A stretch of DNA of 64,000 bases from Saccharothrix sp. NRRL B-16348 (GCF_001280085.1 NZ_LGED01000194.1:129627-193626); one strand, 5' to 3'. Counted from the first letter of the stretch, positions 34,331 to 43,115 are shown. Translations and numbers: made by a program. Notes: generated by a model from the sequence alone, not told the origin.

Positions 34331-35916
34331 GCAGCCTGCTGGAGTTGCGCGACCTGAGCGTGCACTACCGGACCGCGCGTGGCGAGGCGACCGCGGTGCG
34401 GTCGGTGTCGCTGGAGCTGGAGGCCGGGCAGACGCTGGGGTTGGCGGGGGAGTCGGGGTGCGGCAAGTCGACCGTGGCGATGTCGGTGCTGCGGTTGCTG
34501 CCGCGCAACGCCCGCGTCGAGGGCGAGGTGCTGCTCGACGGCGAGGACGTGCAAGGCATGTCGTGGGGCCGGCTGCGGGCGGTGCGGTGGGCGGCGGCGT
34601 CGGTGGTGTTCCAGGGCGCGATGCACGCGTTGAACCCGGTGCACCGGGTCGGTGAGCAGATCGCCGAGCCGATGCGGCTGCACGGCGTCACCGGGTCGGT
34701 GTCGGCGCTGCTGGACCAGGTGGAGCTGCCGGCGCGGGCGGCGCGGGCGTACCCGCACGAGCTGTCGGGTGGGCAGAAGCAGCGGGTGATGATCGCGATG
34801 GCGCTGGCGTGCGAACCGCGCCTGGTGATCGCGGACGAGCCGACCACGGCGCTGGACGTCGTGGTGCAGGCGCAGGTGCTGGACGTGCTCAAGCGGCTGG
34901 TGTCCGAGCGCGGGATCGGGCTGGTGATGATCAGCCACGACCTGTCCGTGCTGGCCTCGACGTGCGACCGGCTGGCCGTGATGCGGTACGGGCAGGTGGT
35001 GGAGGAAGGTCCGGCGCGGGAGGTGATCGCGTCGCCGACCCACCCGCACACGCAGGCGTTGGCGGCGGCGTTCCCGACCGTGGGCGATCCGGCGTCGCGG
35101 CACGTCACGCCGTCCGAAGCACCGTCGGACGGGCCGGTGCTGCTGCGAGCTTCGGGCGTGCGCGTGTCCTTCGGCGCGACGGAGGCCGTGGCCGGGGTCG
35201 ATCTGGAGGTGCGGGCGGGCGAGATCGTCGCGCTGGTCGGGCAGTCCGGCTCGGGCAAGACCACGTTGGCCCGCACGTTGCTCGGCCTGCAACGGCCCAC
35301 GGCGGGCCGGGTGCTGTTCGAGGGCGTCGGACTCCCCCGGTCGGCGTCGGGACTGCGCGCGTACCGGCGGCAGGTGCAGCTGGTGCTGCAGGACCCGACG
35401 AGCGCGCTCAACCCGCGGCACTCGGTGTACGAGGCCGTCGCCGAGGGGCTGCGCATCCACCGGGTGCCCGGCGACGAGGCGGCTCGGGTCGCCGAGGCGT
35501 TGTCGCAGGCCGAACTGCGGCCGCCGGAGCTGTTCTTCCCGTCGTTGCCGCACGAGCTGTCCGGCGGCCAGCGCCAACGCGTGGTGATCGCGGGCGCGTT
35601 GGCGCTGGGTCCGCGGCTGCTGATCGCCGACGAGCCGGTGGCGTCGCTGGACGCCTCCGTGCGCGGCGAGATCCTGGCGCTGCTGCTGCGGCTGCGCCGT
35701 GAGCTGGGCCTGGCCGCGCTGGTGATCACCCACGACCTCGGGTTGGCGTGGACGATCGCCGACCGGGTCGCGGTGATGTACCAGGGCGAGTTGGTGGAGC
35801 AGGGCACGGTCGAGCAGGTGCTGCTGTCACCGCGGCACGACTACACGCGCACGCTGCTCGCGGCCGTGCCTCACGACCAGCGCAGCACCCGGCCGAACTG
35901 GACCAACTCGCCGTAG
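34327..35916 (+). CDS. Fused peptide ABC ATPase (DppD-DppF type)
   Basis: 529 aa with two complete ABC domains. First half: Walker A GESGCGKST (Lys47), signature LSGGQKQR (from 146), Walker B LVIADEPTTALDV. Second half: Walker A GQSGSGKTT (Lys311), signature LSGGQRQR (from 411), Walker B LLIADEPVASLDA. Dpp systems usually encode these as two proteins; the fusion is common in actinobacteria. Powers the importer. Its last 46 nt overlap the convergent SDR gene. Confidence 0.95.
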   Translation: MSSLLELRDLSVHYRTARGEATAVRSVSLELEAGQTLGLAGESGCGKSTVAMSVLRLLPRNARVEGEVLLDGEDVQGMSWGRLRAVRWAAASVVFQGAMHALNPVHRVGEQIAEPMRLHGVTGSVSALLDQVELPARAARAYPHELSGGQKQRVMIAMALACEPRLVIADEPTTALDVVVQAQVLDVLKRLVSERGIGLVMISHDLSVLASTCDRLAVMRYGQVVEEGPAREVIASPTHPHTQALAAAFPTVGDPASRHVTPSEAPSDGPVLLRASGVRVSFGATEAVAGVDLEVRAGEIVALVGQSGSGKTTLARTLLGLQRPTAGRVLFEGVGLPRSASGLRAYRRQVQLVLQDPTSALNPRHSVYEAVAEGLRIHRVPGDEAARVAEALSQAELRPPELFFPSLPHELSGGQRQRVVIAGALALGPRLLIADEPVASLDASVRGEILALLLRLRRELGLAALVITHDLGLAWTIADRVAVMYQGELVEQGTVEQVLLSPRHDYTRTLLAAVPHDQRSTRPNWTNSP

Positions 35917-36701
35917 TGCTCCGGGCGGCGCGCCCCGAGCGCCAGGTCGAGCACCGGCTTCGCCGCCTCGGCCGGACTGGCCGCGCCGCTCATGTCGGAG
36001 AACCACGGTCGGGAGGCGTCGGTGTCGACCAGGCCGGGGCAGACCGCGGCGATCAGCGTGCCGGCGGCCGTGTCGTCGTCGCGGCGTTCGGCGGCCACCG
36101 CGCGCACGGCGGCGACCTGGCCCACCTTGGACGGGATGTTGATCCAGTCCGGCCAGCCCTGGGCGGCCGCGGTGCCGTCGAGCACGGCGTCGCGCCAGGC
36201 GAGCATCGTGGCGTCGACGTCGTCCAGCGACCGTGCGGCGAAGTGCCCGTGCAGGTGGCGGGGCAGTTGGCGCACGGTGCCGAAGGAGCTGGCCACCACC
36301 AGCAGCGCGCCGCCGGGGCGCAGCAGCGGGGTGAACGCGCGGAGCATGTGCGTGGTGCCCAGGTTGTTGGTGTCCACGAACGGGCCGACCTGCTCGCCCC
36401 ACGACGCGCCGGGCGTGAGCCGGGCGGCGGCGTTGGAGAGCACCACGTCCACGCCGCCGTGGCGTTCGCGCAGGTCGTCGGCGAAGGCGGCGACGGCGTG
36501 CTCGTCGCTGACGTCCAGCACGTGGGTCCGGATGGCGTCGTGGTCGATGCGCGCGGCGGCGTCGGCGACCCGGCCGGCGTGGCGGCCGGTGAGGTAGACG
36601 ACGTCGGACGGGGCGGCGCGGTGCGCGAGGCCTTCGGCGAGGGCGAAACCCAGGCCCTGGTTGGCGCCGGTGACGACGGAGATGCGGGTCATGTCGGCCA
36701 T
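35871..36701 (-). CDS. SDR-family protein lacking the catalytic tyrosine
   Basis: 276 aa short-chain dehydrogenase fold: NAD(P) motif TGANQGLGFALAEGL at the N-terminus, LSNAAARL, and VVASSFG for the catalytic Ser region, closest to carbonyl-reductase-like SDRs. At the YxxxK site the sequence is N188-I-P-S-K192, so Tyr is replaced by Asn while Lys is kept; activity may be lost or altered. Start at ATG 36701 or three codons later. Convergent overlap of 46 nt with the ABC ATPase. A palindrome precedes it and an HxlR gene lies upstream on the same strand. Confidence 0.8.
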   Translation of the reverse strand: MADMTRISVVTGANQGLGFALAEGLAHRAAPSDVVYLTGRHAGRVADAAARIDHDAIRTHVLDVSDEHAVAAFADDLRERHGGVDVVLSNAAARLTPGASWGEQVGPFVDTNNLGTTHMLRAFTPLLRPGGALLVVASSFGTVRQLPRHLHGHFAARSLDDVDATMLAWRDAVLDGTAAAQGWPDWINIPSKVGQVAAVRAVAAERRDDDTAAGTLIAAVCPGLVDTDASRPWFSDMSGAASPAEAAKPVLDLALGARRPEHYGELVQFGRVLRWS

Positions 36702-36716
36702 GATCGCGCACATCCA

Positions 36717-36732
36717 GGAACCGTTCGGTTCC
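36717..36732 (-). promoter_or_regulatory. Operator-like palindrome upstream of the SDR gene
   Basis: GGAACCG-TT-CGGTTCC, two perfect 7-bp arms, 16 nt before the SDR start. The HxlR regulator upstream is the natural candidate binder. The 185-nt gap between the two genes holds nothing else that was recognised. Confidence 0.6.
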
Positions 36733-36886
36733 CGCCTTCCACCCCCTCTGAACTGCACATTCTCCGACTACCGACTTCACGAACGGGTGATTGTGGCGGG
36801 GCCTTCAACCAAAACGCCGTTATCGCCAACCTGAAACGTCGGTTGAAACAACGAGGCCGGCAACCAACCCCTGCCCCGCCCACCCA

Positions 36887-37504
36887 CTACCCGCCCGCGT
36901 TCGACCCGACCACGTGCTGCCGGATCTCCTGCTGGTGGGTGTCGAGCTGCCGGGTGTCGAGCGCTGCGGCCTGACGGCCGTCGACCAGCCCGGCCTGGCC
37001 GGTGTCGCACTGCGCGGCGTGGCTGGTGTCGAGCGGTGCGGCCTGCCGCCGGCCATCGGACGGCGCGGCGAGCTGCCGGGTATCGGTCGCCGGAGTGTGC
37101 TGCCGGGTGCCGGTCGCCGCCGCCGCGGCGTGCTGCTCGACGCCCGCCGGACCGGCTTGCCGTCCAGCGTCCGGAGGCCCTGCCTGCTGCCTCGCGTCGA
37201 GCAGCTCGCCGGTGTGTTCCTCGGCCCACGCCGCGAGCGCGCGGACGGGGGTGAGCAGCGAACGGCCGAGACCGGTCAGCTCGTGCCACCCGTCCGCGCT
37301 CGTCAGCAGCCCGTTGCCGCGCAGCCGGGCCAGGGTCTGGGTGAGCATCTTGTTGCTGATGCCGCCGATCCGGTCCAGCAACTCCCCGTACCGCAGCGGC
37401 CCGTCGCCGAGGGCGACGACGACCACCACCGACCAGGTGTGCCCGACGACCTCCAGGGTGGTGCGGGCGGGGCAGTCGGCGAGGAACACGTCGAAGTCGC
37501 TCAC
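36887..37504 (-). CDS. HxlR-family regulator with repetitive C-terminal tail
   Basis: 205 aa. Residues 1-100 are a standard HxlR winged helix (CPARTTLEVVGHTWSVVVVVALGDGPLRYGELLDRIGGISNKMLTQ, with ADGWHELT as wing). Family members usually stop near residue 110-120; here another ~95 residues rich in Gln, Ala, Asp, Thr and Arg continue with loosely repeated DTRQ, DGRQAA and AGxAG units. The tail looks disordered and may come from expansion of a repeated DNA stretch. GTG start 4 nt after the acyl-CoA dehydrogenase stop, thus probably in that operon; the SDR downstream is a likely target. Confidence 0.85.
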   Translation of the reverse strand: MSDFDVFLADCPARTTLEVVGHTWSVVVVVALGDGPLRYGELLDRIGGISNKMLTQTLARLRGNGLLTSADGWHELTGLGRSLLTPVRALAAWAEEHTGELLDARQQAGPPDAGRQAGPAGVEQHAAAAATGTRQHTPATDTRQLAAPSDGRRQAAPLDTSHAAQCDTGQAGLVDGRQAAALDTRQLDTHQQEIRQHVVGSNAGG

Positions 37505-37508
37505 CCCG

Positions 37509-38720
37509 TCACAAATACCGCTTGAGCTCCCGCTTCGCCAACGACATCCGGTGCACCTCGTCGGGGCCGTCGGCCAGGCGCAGCGTCCGCGCCGCCGCCC
37601 ACAGCTCGGCCAGCGGGAAGTCCTGGCTCACGCCGCCGGCGCCGTGCGCCTGGATCGCCTTGTCCAGCACCCACTCCGCCATGAGCGGCGTGCCGATCTT
37701 GATGGCCTGGATCTCGGTGTGCGCGCCCTTGTTGCCGACGGTGTCCATCAGCCACGCCGTCTTGAGCACCAGCAGCCTGGCCTGCTCGATCCGCACCCGG
37801 GACTCGGCGATCCACTCCTGCACGACGCCCTGGCGCGCGATCGGCTGGCCGAACGCGACGCGGGAAATCGCGCGGCGGCACAGGAGTTCCAGCGCGCGTT
37901 CCGCGATGCCGATCAGCCGCATGCAGTGGTGGATGCGGCCGGGGCCGAGGCGGGCCTGGGCGATCGCGAAGCCCTCGCCCTCGCCGGCGATCAGGTTGTC
38001 GGCGGGCACGCGGACGTTGTCGAAGACGATCTCGGCGTGCCCGCCGTGCGAGGCGTCGGTGTAGCCGAACACGCGCATGCCGCGCTTGACGTGCACGCCG
38101 GGCGTGTCGCGCGGCACCAGGATCATCGCCTGCTGACGGTGCCGTTCGGCGTCGGGGTCGGTCTTGCCCATCACGATGAAGATCGCGCAGTTGGGGTTCA
38201 TCGCACCGGACGACCACCACTTGCGGCCGTTGATGACGTACTCGTCGCCGTCGCGGGTGATGCTGGTGGCGATGTTGGTGGCGTCGGAGGACGCGACGTC
38301 CGGCTCGGTCATGCAGAACGCCGACCGGATCTCGCCGTCCAACAAGGGGCGCAGCCACTGCTTCTTCTGCTGCTCGGTGCCGAACATCGCCAGCACCTCC
38401 ATGTTCCCGGTGTCCGGCGCGGCGCAGTTGAGCGCCTCGGGCGCCAGGTGCGGGCTGCGGCCGGTGATCTCGGCCAGCGGCGCGTACTGCAGGTTCGTCA
38501 GGCCGCCGCCGTGGTCGGGGTCGGGCAGGAACAGGTTCCACAGACCCTGCCGGCGCGCCTCGGCCTTCAGCTCCTCCAGCACCGCCGGACGCGCCCACGG
38601 GTCCTCGGCGTCGGCCAACTGCTGTTCGGCGACCGGTTCGGCGGGGTAGACGAACTCGTCCATGAACCGCAGCAGCGTGCCGCGCAGTTCCTCGGTCTTG
38701 GCGTCGTAGGCGAAGTCCAT
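37509..38720 (-). CDS. Acyl-CoA dehydrogenase (ACAD10/11-like)
   Basis: 403 aa FAD enzyme: FAD/substrate loop [36 protein letters not shown], and C-terminal [18 protein letters not shown] with [13 protein letters not shown]. These match the ACAD11-like clade rather than short-chain beta-oxidation enzymes. The neighbouring APH-type kinase and HAD phosphatase genes mirror the domains of human ACAD10/11, which break down 4-hydroxyacyl-CoAs through a phosphorylated intermediate. TGATG overlap with the kinase gene shows coupling. Confidence 0.9.
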   Translation of the reverse strand: MDFAYDAKTEELRGTLLRFMDEFVYPAEPVAEQQLADAEDPWARPAVLEELKAEARRQGLWNLFLPDPDHGGGLTNLQYAPLAEITGRSPHLAPEALNCAAPDTGNMEVLAMFGTEQQKKQWLRPLLDGEIRSAFCMTEPDVASSDATNIATSITRDGDEYVINGRKWWSSGAMNPNCAIFIVMGKTDPDAERHRQQAMILVPRDTPGVHVKRGMRVFGYTDASHGGHAEIVFDNVRVPADNLIAGEGEGFAIAQARLGPGRIHHCMRLIGIAERALELLCRRAISRVAFGQPIARQGVVQEWIAESRVRIEQARLLVLKTAWLMDTVGNKGAHTEIQAIKIGTPLMAEWVLDKAIQAHGAGGVSQDFPLAELWAAARTLRLADGPDEVHRMSLAKRELKRYL

Positions 38721-39727
38721 CAGTGCTCCCCTGAGCTCGCGGCGAGTCCCTGCCGGACCAGCGGCAGGGTGAGTTGGCCGATCTGGTCGAACCCCGCTCC
38801 CACGGTCTTGCCGTGGGTGAAGCGGAAGTGGATGCCTTCGAGGATCACGGCGAGCTTGAAGTACGCGAACGCCGTGTACCAGGCCAGACCGCCGGTGTCG
38901 GCGCCGCTGCGCTCGGCGTAGCGGCGCACCAGCGCGTCGGTGTCGGCGAAACCGGGCAACGTCGGCACGGTGCCGGTGATCGGGTCGTCCTCGCGCGCGC
39001 CGATGCCGTTCCAGTACACGCACAGCAGGCCGACGTCGGCCAGCGGGTCGCCCAGCGTGGCCATCTCCCAGTCCAGCACCGCGCTGATGTCCAGCGGGTC
39101 CTCGGTGACCAGGACGTTGTCCAGCCGGTAGTCGCCGTGCACGATCGTGGCGCGGGCGGAGTCGGGGACGCTGTCGGCGAGCCGGTCGCGCAGTTCGTCG
39201 ATGCCGGGCAGCTCACGGCTGCGCGAGGCGTCGAGCTGCTTGCCCCAGCGGGCGACCTGGCGCTTGAGGAAGCCGTCCGGCCGGCCGAAGTCGGTCAGGC
39301 CGACGTCCTTCGGGTCGACGGCGTGCAGGTCGGCGAGCACGTCGACCAACCGTTCGGACAGGGTGCGCGCCTTGTCGGGGGTGAGCCACGGGCACTGGTC
39401 GCGGTGCCGCAGCGCGACGCCGGGCACCTCTTCCATCAGGTAGAACGGCGCGCCGATGACGTCGGTGTCCTCGCAGAGCAGCTCGACGCGCGGCACGGGC
39501 ACGGCGGTGTCGGCGAGTGCCTTGATCACGCGGTGTTCGCGGGACATGTCGTGCGCGGTGGCCAGCACGTGGCCCAGCGGCGGGCGGCGCAGCACCCAGC
39601 GCTCCCGGCCGTCGGTGACGCGGTAGGTCAGGTTCGACCGTCCGCCGGGGATCAGTTCGCCGGTCAACGGGCCGGTGCCGAGGTGCGCGGCGAGCCGGTC
39701 GAGGTCCAGGCCGGGTAGTTCGGTCAT
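38720..39727 (-). CDS. APH-type phosphotransferase (ACAD10/11-like kinase)
   Basis: 335 aa aminoglycoside-phosphotransferase-like kinase. Gly-rich start [16 protein letters not shown] Lys in [10 protein letters not shown], catalytic loop [13 protein letters not shown] and metal Asp in [17 protein letters not shown]. This set is the ACAD10/11 kinase form, not an antibiotic kinase, and the operon context agrees. In the mammalian pathway such a domain phosphorylates the 4-hydroxy group of acyl-CoAs. Starts within the HAD stop (ATGA) and overlaps the dehydrogenase gene by 1 nt. Confidence 0.9.
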   Translation of the reverse strand: MTELPGLDLDRLAAHLGTGPLTGELIPGGRSNLTYRVTDGRERWVLRRPPLGHVLATAHDMSREHRVIKALADTAVPVPRVELLCEDTDVIGAPFYLMEEVPGVALRHRDQCPWLTPDKARTLSERLVDVLADLHAVDPKDVGLTDFGRPDGFLKRQVARWGKQLDASRSRELPGIDELRDRLADSVPDSARATIVHGDYRLDNVLVTEDPLDISAVLDWEMATLGDPLADVGLLCVYWNGIGAREDDPITGTVPTLPGFADTDALVRRYAERSGADTGGLAWYTAFAYFKLAVILEGIHFRFTHGKTVGAGFDQIGQLTLPLVRQGLAASSGEH

Positions 39728-40365
39728 GCGGCGACTCCCCTGAGCTGGGCGATCACCGCGCGGGTCGTGTCGGCGTCGGTGTGCCGGTGGGCGTGCAGGC
39801 CGACCGCCTGCGCCGCTTCGACGTTGACCGGCGCGTCGTCGAAGAACACGCACCGGTGGGCGGGCAGGCCGATCTGGTCCAGAGTGTGCTGGAAGATGCG
39901 CGGGTCCGGCTTGCGCAGCCCGATCCGACCGCTGATCACGATCGTGTCGAACAGCTCCAGCAGCAGCTCCTCGGGATAGCCCTCGCCCCAGCTGTTGGAC
40001 AGCAGCACGGTCCGCAGGCCGTCGGCGCGCAGTTCGCGGACCAGGTCGACCATCTTCGGGTCCGGGTGGGCGCTGCCGAACATGCGGCGCAGCAGGCCTT
40101 TCGACGCCACCTCGCGTCCGTCGACGGTGAGGAGCTCGGCGGCCAGGAGTGCCTCGAACTCGTCGGGCGTGAGCTCGCCGGTCTCCAGTCGGAACACCGG
40201 GTTGTCGGGGACCGCGTCACGGCCCATCCAGCTCTTCATGGTCCGGCCGTAGCGGTCCCGGTCGATGTTCTCCGAAGTCAGCCAGTCCTCGATGAAGGCG
40301 GGCACGGAGACCGTGAGCACGCCACCCCAGTCCAACACCACCGCGTCGATGCGCCGTTCGTCCAC
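39724..40365 (-). CDS. HAD-family hydrolase (ACAD10 N-domain-like)
   Basis: 213 aa HAD phosphatase fold: motif I VVLDWGGVLT (the usual second Asp is Gly, as in epoxide-hydrolase N-domain/ACAD10-type HADs), motif II VLLSNSWG, Lys in RKPDPRIFQ and motif IV VFFDDAPVNVEAA. First gene of the HAD-APH-ACAD operon. GTG start is preceded by TACCCT at 6 nt, so probably leaderless, with a palindrome overlapping this promoter. Confidence 0.9.
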   Translation of the reverse strand: MDERRIDAVVLDWGGVLTVSVPAFIEDWLTSENIDRDRYGRTMKSWMGRDAVPDNPVFRLETGELTPDEFEALLAAELLTVDGREVASKGLLRRMFGSAHPDPKMVDLVRELRADGLRTVLLSNSWGEGYPEELLLELFDTIVISGRIGLRKPDPRIFQHTLDQIGLPAHRCVFFDDAPVNVEAAQAVGLHAHRHTDADTTRAVIAQLRGVAA

Positions 40366-40371
40366 GTCGCG

Positions 40372-40391
40372 AGGGTACCGACCGGTCGGTA
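40372..40391 (-). promoter_or_regulatory. Promoter plus perfect TetR-type operator of the ACAD operon
   Basis: TACCGACCGGTCGGTA (40376-40391) is a perfect 16-bp palindrome of the kind bound by TetR repressors of acyl-CoA catabolic genes. The minus-strand -10 TACCCT (40377-40372) abuts it. No TetR gene lies adjacent, so the regulator is elsewhere. Confidence 0.75.
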
Positions 40392-40467
40392 TGTCGGCAA
40401 CCCTCGTCGCCCGAGGACCCTCACCAGGGCTTTGAGTCGTGTCTTCTTAGCCTGCCGGGAGGAAGCA

Positions 40468-41020
40468 ATGCCGGTTCTGGTCACCGGTGCGACCGGCATC
40501 GCCGGGCAATGCGTGGTGCGTCGACTGCTCGACGGGGGTGGTCGGTCCGGGCGTTGACGCGTGATCCGGCGGCGGCTCGACTGCCGGCCGGGGTCGAGGT
40601 GGTGGCCGGGGACTTCACCGGCCCGTCGTCGCTGGCGGCCGCGGTGAAGGCGTTGGTGGAGGAGGGCACGCCGGTCGGACCTACCAGCCGACCGGTCCGG
40701 CACCGGTGCTTCGGCGGGACGCGGTGCGGATGATCGGCGAGGCGATCGGGCGTGACGTGGAGTTCGTGGAGCTGACCCCGGACCAGGCGCGTGAGGCGTG
40801 GCGTGACGTCTACCCGGCTGAGGTGTCCGAGTGGTTCCTCGAGATGGGCCGTCACCCCGACGGCAGCAGTTGGGTATCGCCGGACGTCGAGCGGGTGCTG
40901 ACATCGCGGCATGCGAAGTGGTCGCAGCCGCCGGTTGGTCAGCCTCGTTCACGAGGACCGTCCGCCGGGTCGATCGTCAGGGCGGTTCGGGCAGGGCATT
41001 GCGCAGGCGGATTCCGCTGA
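40468..41020 (+). pseudogene. NmrA-like NAD(P)-binding protein, frameshifted and internally deleted
   Basis: The start is clear: GGGAGG, then ATG, with MPVLVTGATGIAGQCVVRRLL (Rossmann start). After ~25 codons the reading continues one frame over as GWSVRALTRDPAAARLPAGV and VVAGDFTGPSSLAAAV, then jumps to a third frame as YQPTGPAP ... MIGEAIGRDVEFVELTPDQAREAW, the conserved C-terminal part. About 120 residues between the second and third pieces are missing. Two frame changes plus the deletion make a functional product unlikely. Its end overlaps the convergent DUF6886 gene. Confidence 0.8.
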
Positions 41021-41501
41021 ACCCGAGCGTGCTCGCGACCACCCGTCGCCAGAACGGCCACAGGTTGGCCATCAGCCGCAGCTCGATGCCGGCGTCCTCG
41101 TGCAACGCGAGCAGGTCGCCGACCACCTCGGGCGCGCCGAGCGGTTCGACCGGTTCGGTGGCCACGTGGGCGTTGGTCGGTTCGCCGAACGGCCGGAACG
41201 CCCGCGCGTCGAACCGGTAGGCGTACAGCCGTGCGGTCTGCATCCGGCGCAGCCAGCCGAACTCGATCGCGTGAACCCGCTCGACACCCAGCCACGCCCG
41301 GTCCTCGGCGCTGGTGGTCGGTTCGACCCACGCCATCGCACGCGGACACTGGCGCGGGAACCAGTAGTCGGGCGTCCGTGTGTGGTCCACCGCCCACACG
41401 TACGCCTCGGGTTGTCGGGCCGTGGCGGCGACGTGCGGCTCGAACCGGGTGATCGTGGGGTCTTCGGAGAAGTGCAGCACTTCCCCCGGCGCCGGTCGCA
41501 T
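40977..41501 (-). CDS. DUF6886-like protein
   Basis: 174 aa, unknown function. Typical start GEVLHFSEDPTITRFEPHVA followed by AYVWAVDHTRTPDYWFPRQCPRAM, a small alpha/beta domain in many actinobacteria. Conserved Trp, His and Arg suggest a ligand or nucleotide-like pocket, but nothing is proven. ATG chosen at the point where family similarity begins; longer readings upstream are low-complexity. Overlaps the NmrA remnant by its 3' end. Confidence 0.7.
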   Translation of the reverse strand: MRPAPGEVLHFSEDPTITRFEPHVAATARQPEAYVWAVDHTRTPDYWFPRQCPRAMAWVEPTTSAEDRAWLGVERVHAIEFGWLRRMQTARLYAYRFDARAFRPFGEPTNAHVATEPVEPLGAPEVVGDLLALHEDAGIELRLMANLWPFWRRVVASTLGFSGIRLRNALPEPP

Positions 41502-41684
41502 GGTCGGCGATCCTGTCGGACGTCGACCGGCACGATCCACCGATTTCCGCTCAGGCCGCGTCCGGTACCGCCTGCACTGTCCGGTCCCGACCTGCGCATC
41601 GGTGACGCGATCTGCCGGTGTCACCGCACACCGGGCCGCGGGCAGCGGCCGGGCCAGTGGGCGAGTGCCGCTCGGGCGGTGGGC

Positions 41685-41725
41685 GATGTGCACCGGGCCT
41701 ACCTGCCGCAGACCCGGTGCACATC
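41685..41725 (-). terminator. 13-bp hairpin terminator of hsp20
   Basis: GATGTGCACCGGG (41685-41697) pairs perfectly with CCCGGTGCACATC (41713-41725) around a 15-nt loop, 24 nt after the hsp20 stop. The rest of the 247-nt gap to the DUF6886 gene shows nothing recognisable. Confidence 0.8.
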
Positions 41726-41748
41726 CGGTAGCCGACGGCGTGGAATTG

Positions 41749-42183
41749 TCAGGCGTTGATCTCCTTCGGTGCGCCGTCGGTCTGGCCGATGGTGATCTTG
41801 CGCGGCTTGGCCTTCTCCGCGATCGGGATGCGCAGCGTCAGCACGCCGGAGTCGTAGTCGGCCTTGATCCGGTCGACGTCGAGCGAGTCACCGAGGAACA
41901 GCTGGCGCGAGAAGACGCCCAGAGGACGCTCGGACAGCTGCATCTCGACGTCGTCGGTGCGGTTGGGGCGACGCTCGGCCTTCACCGTGAGCACGTTGCG
42001 CTCGACGTCGAGGTCGATGGCGTCCGGGGTGACTCCGGGCAGGTCGAACTCCACCACGAACTGGTCGTTGGCGCGGTAGGCGTCCATCGGCATGGGCGTG
42101 GGCCGCGACCACGTGCCCGGTCCGCTGAAGAACTGCTGCGCCAGCCGGTCCAGCTCCCGGAACGGGTCCGTGCGCATCAACAT
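41749..42183 (-). CDS. Hsp20/alpha-crystallin small heat-shock protein (HSP18 type)
   Basis: 144 aa, standard length. Short N-terminal region ([19 protein letters not shown]), alpha-crystallin domain (about 40-130, with [21 protein letters not shown]) and the GVL tail motif ([12 protein letters not shown]), ending in a basic/flexible tail. ATP-independent holdase for unfolding proteins. ATG preceded by GGAGG at 8 nt. Divergent from the HSP18 regulator gene, so likely induced by heat through it. Confidence 0.95.
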   Translation of the reverse strand: MLMRTDPFRELDRLAQQFFSGPGTWSRPTPMPMDAYRANDQFVVEFDLPGVTPDAIDLDVERNVLTVKAERRPNRTDDVEMQLSERPLGVFSRQLFLGDSLDVDRIKADYDSGVLTLRIPIAEKAKPRKITIGQTDGAPKEINA

Positions 42184-42262
42184 CGGGAACACCTCCTGGT
42201 TTGGTCTGGTCAATGCGCTGGTGATTGCGCTGCCGATTCAGTTGTACCACGTCGTCATGTGG

Positions 42263-42291
42263 TTGACAAGAGCGAATGTCGTCGGTAAGTT
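42263..42291 (+). promoter_or_regulatory. Consensus-like sigma-70 promoter, leaderless
   Basis: TTGACA (42263-42268), 17-nt spacer, TAAGTT (42286-42291), then 6 nt to the ATG of the HSP18 regulator. The best-formed promoter in the window. ACCAC-N8-GTGGT (42246-42263) overlaps the -35 edge and could be an operator for both directions. Confidence 0.75.
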
Positions 42292-42297
42292 GACGTC

Positions 42298-42867
42298 ATG
42301 GCGATCGGAGACTACGAGACCGTCCGGGCGGCGGCAACCGGGGAAGACCTCAGTGCGGGGCAGGTGCTGTCCGCGCTGGTCCTCCTGCGGCGACTGCGCG
42401 ACGAGCTGGCCGGTTGGGAACCGCAGCTGATCGCCGCGGCGCGTGAGCTGGGCACGAGCTGGGCCGAGCTGGCTCCCGCGCTGGGAGTGGCCAGCAGACA
42501 GGCGGCGGAGCGCCGGTACCTGCGGCTGCGCCCGTCGGAACTGGGCGCTACCGCCGAGGGTCGGGTCCGTGCCGAACGGGACAAGCGCGCGGCTGACCGG
42601 GCGGTGTCGCAGTGGGCGCGCGACAACGCCGCGTCGCTGCGCAGCCTGGCCGGTCAGGTCGGCCGGATGGACGTCGTCGTGCGCGAGGCGCTGGCGGAGG
42701 ACGACGCCGTGGCGCTGCTGGAGCCGTTGCTGGCGGCGCTGAGCAGGATGCGGGCCAGCCACCCGGAGTTGGCCCAGGAGATCCAGGCCGTCGGCGACCG
42801 AGCGGAGGAGGTGCGACGCGACACCCAGACGCTGCGGGACAACCAGATGCTGCGCGACAACCACTGA
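42298..42867 (+). CDS. HSP18-associated transcriptional regulator
   Basis: 189 aa. The family is found beside hsp20 in actinobacteria and named HSP18 transcriptional regulator. HTH-like segment ELGTSWAELAPALGVASRQAAERRYLRLRP (about 45-80), then charged helices to the C-terminus, ending in repeated LRDNxM/H units. Divergent placement and a strong, leaderless promoter suggest it is constantly made to repress hsp20 until heat inactivates it. Evidence for that is analogy to RheA-type control. Confidence 0.8.
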   Translation: MAIGDYETVRAAATGEDLSAGQVLSALVLLRRLRDELAGWEPQLIAAARELGTSWAELAPALGVASRQAAERRYLRLRPSELGATAEGRVRAERDKRAADRAVSQWARDNAASLRSLAGQVGRMDVVVREALAEDDAVALLEPLLAALSRMRASHPELAQEIQAVGDRAEEVRRDTQTLRDNQMLRDNH

Positions 42868-43004
42868 CAACCACCGACGACCGACAACCGCTCATCACCA
42901 CCGACGAGCGGTAAGCGACAAGCGGCAAACAGCGACACGCACTGGCGGGCGCTGGCGTTCGGTTGACAACGGCAGCGCCCGGACCGCCCACCGGGACGCT
43001 GCGG

Positions 43005-43022
43005 TAGGTCGGGCCCGACCTA
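43005..43022. promoter_or_regulatory. 18-bp perfect palindrome
   Basis: TAGGTCGGGCCCGACCTA. The uninterrupted symmetry with no loop favours a protein-binding site over a terminator, although it could also help end the HSP18-regulator transcript. Confidence 0.55.
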
Positions 43023-43115
43023 ACCGAACGACCAGACCGATTGCCGAAGTGGTGGAGGTTGGCTTGAGCGGGGCTGCCGTTGTGTCGGTGGCGGAGGGTA
43101 GTCCTTCTCGGGGCG

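Noticed and set aside
40376..40391. Palindrome as a transposon end or attachment site
   Set aside because: No transposase, integrase or direct repeats nearby; it overlaps a promoter.
43005..43022. 18-bp palindrome as a rho-independent terminator
   Set aside because: No loop and no T-tract, far from the previous stop; listed as a possible binding site instead.
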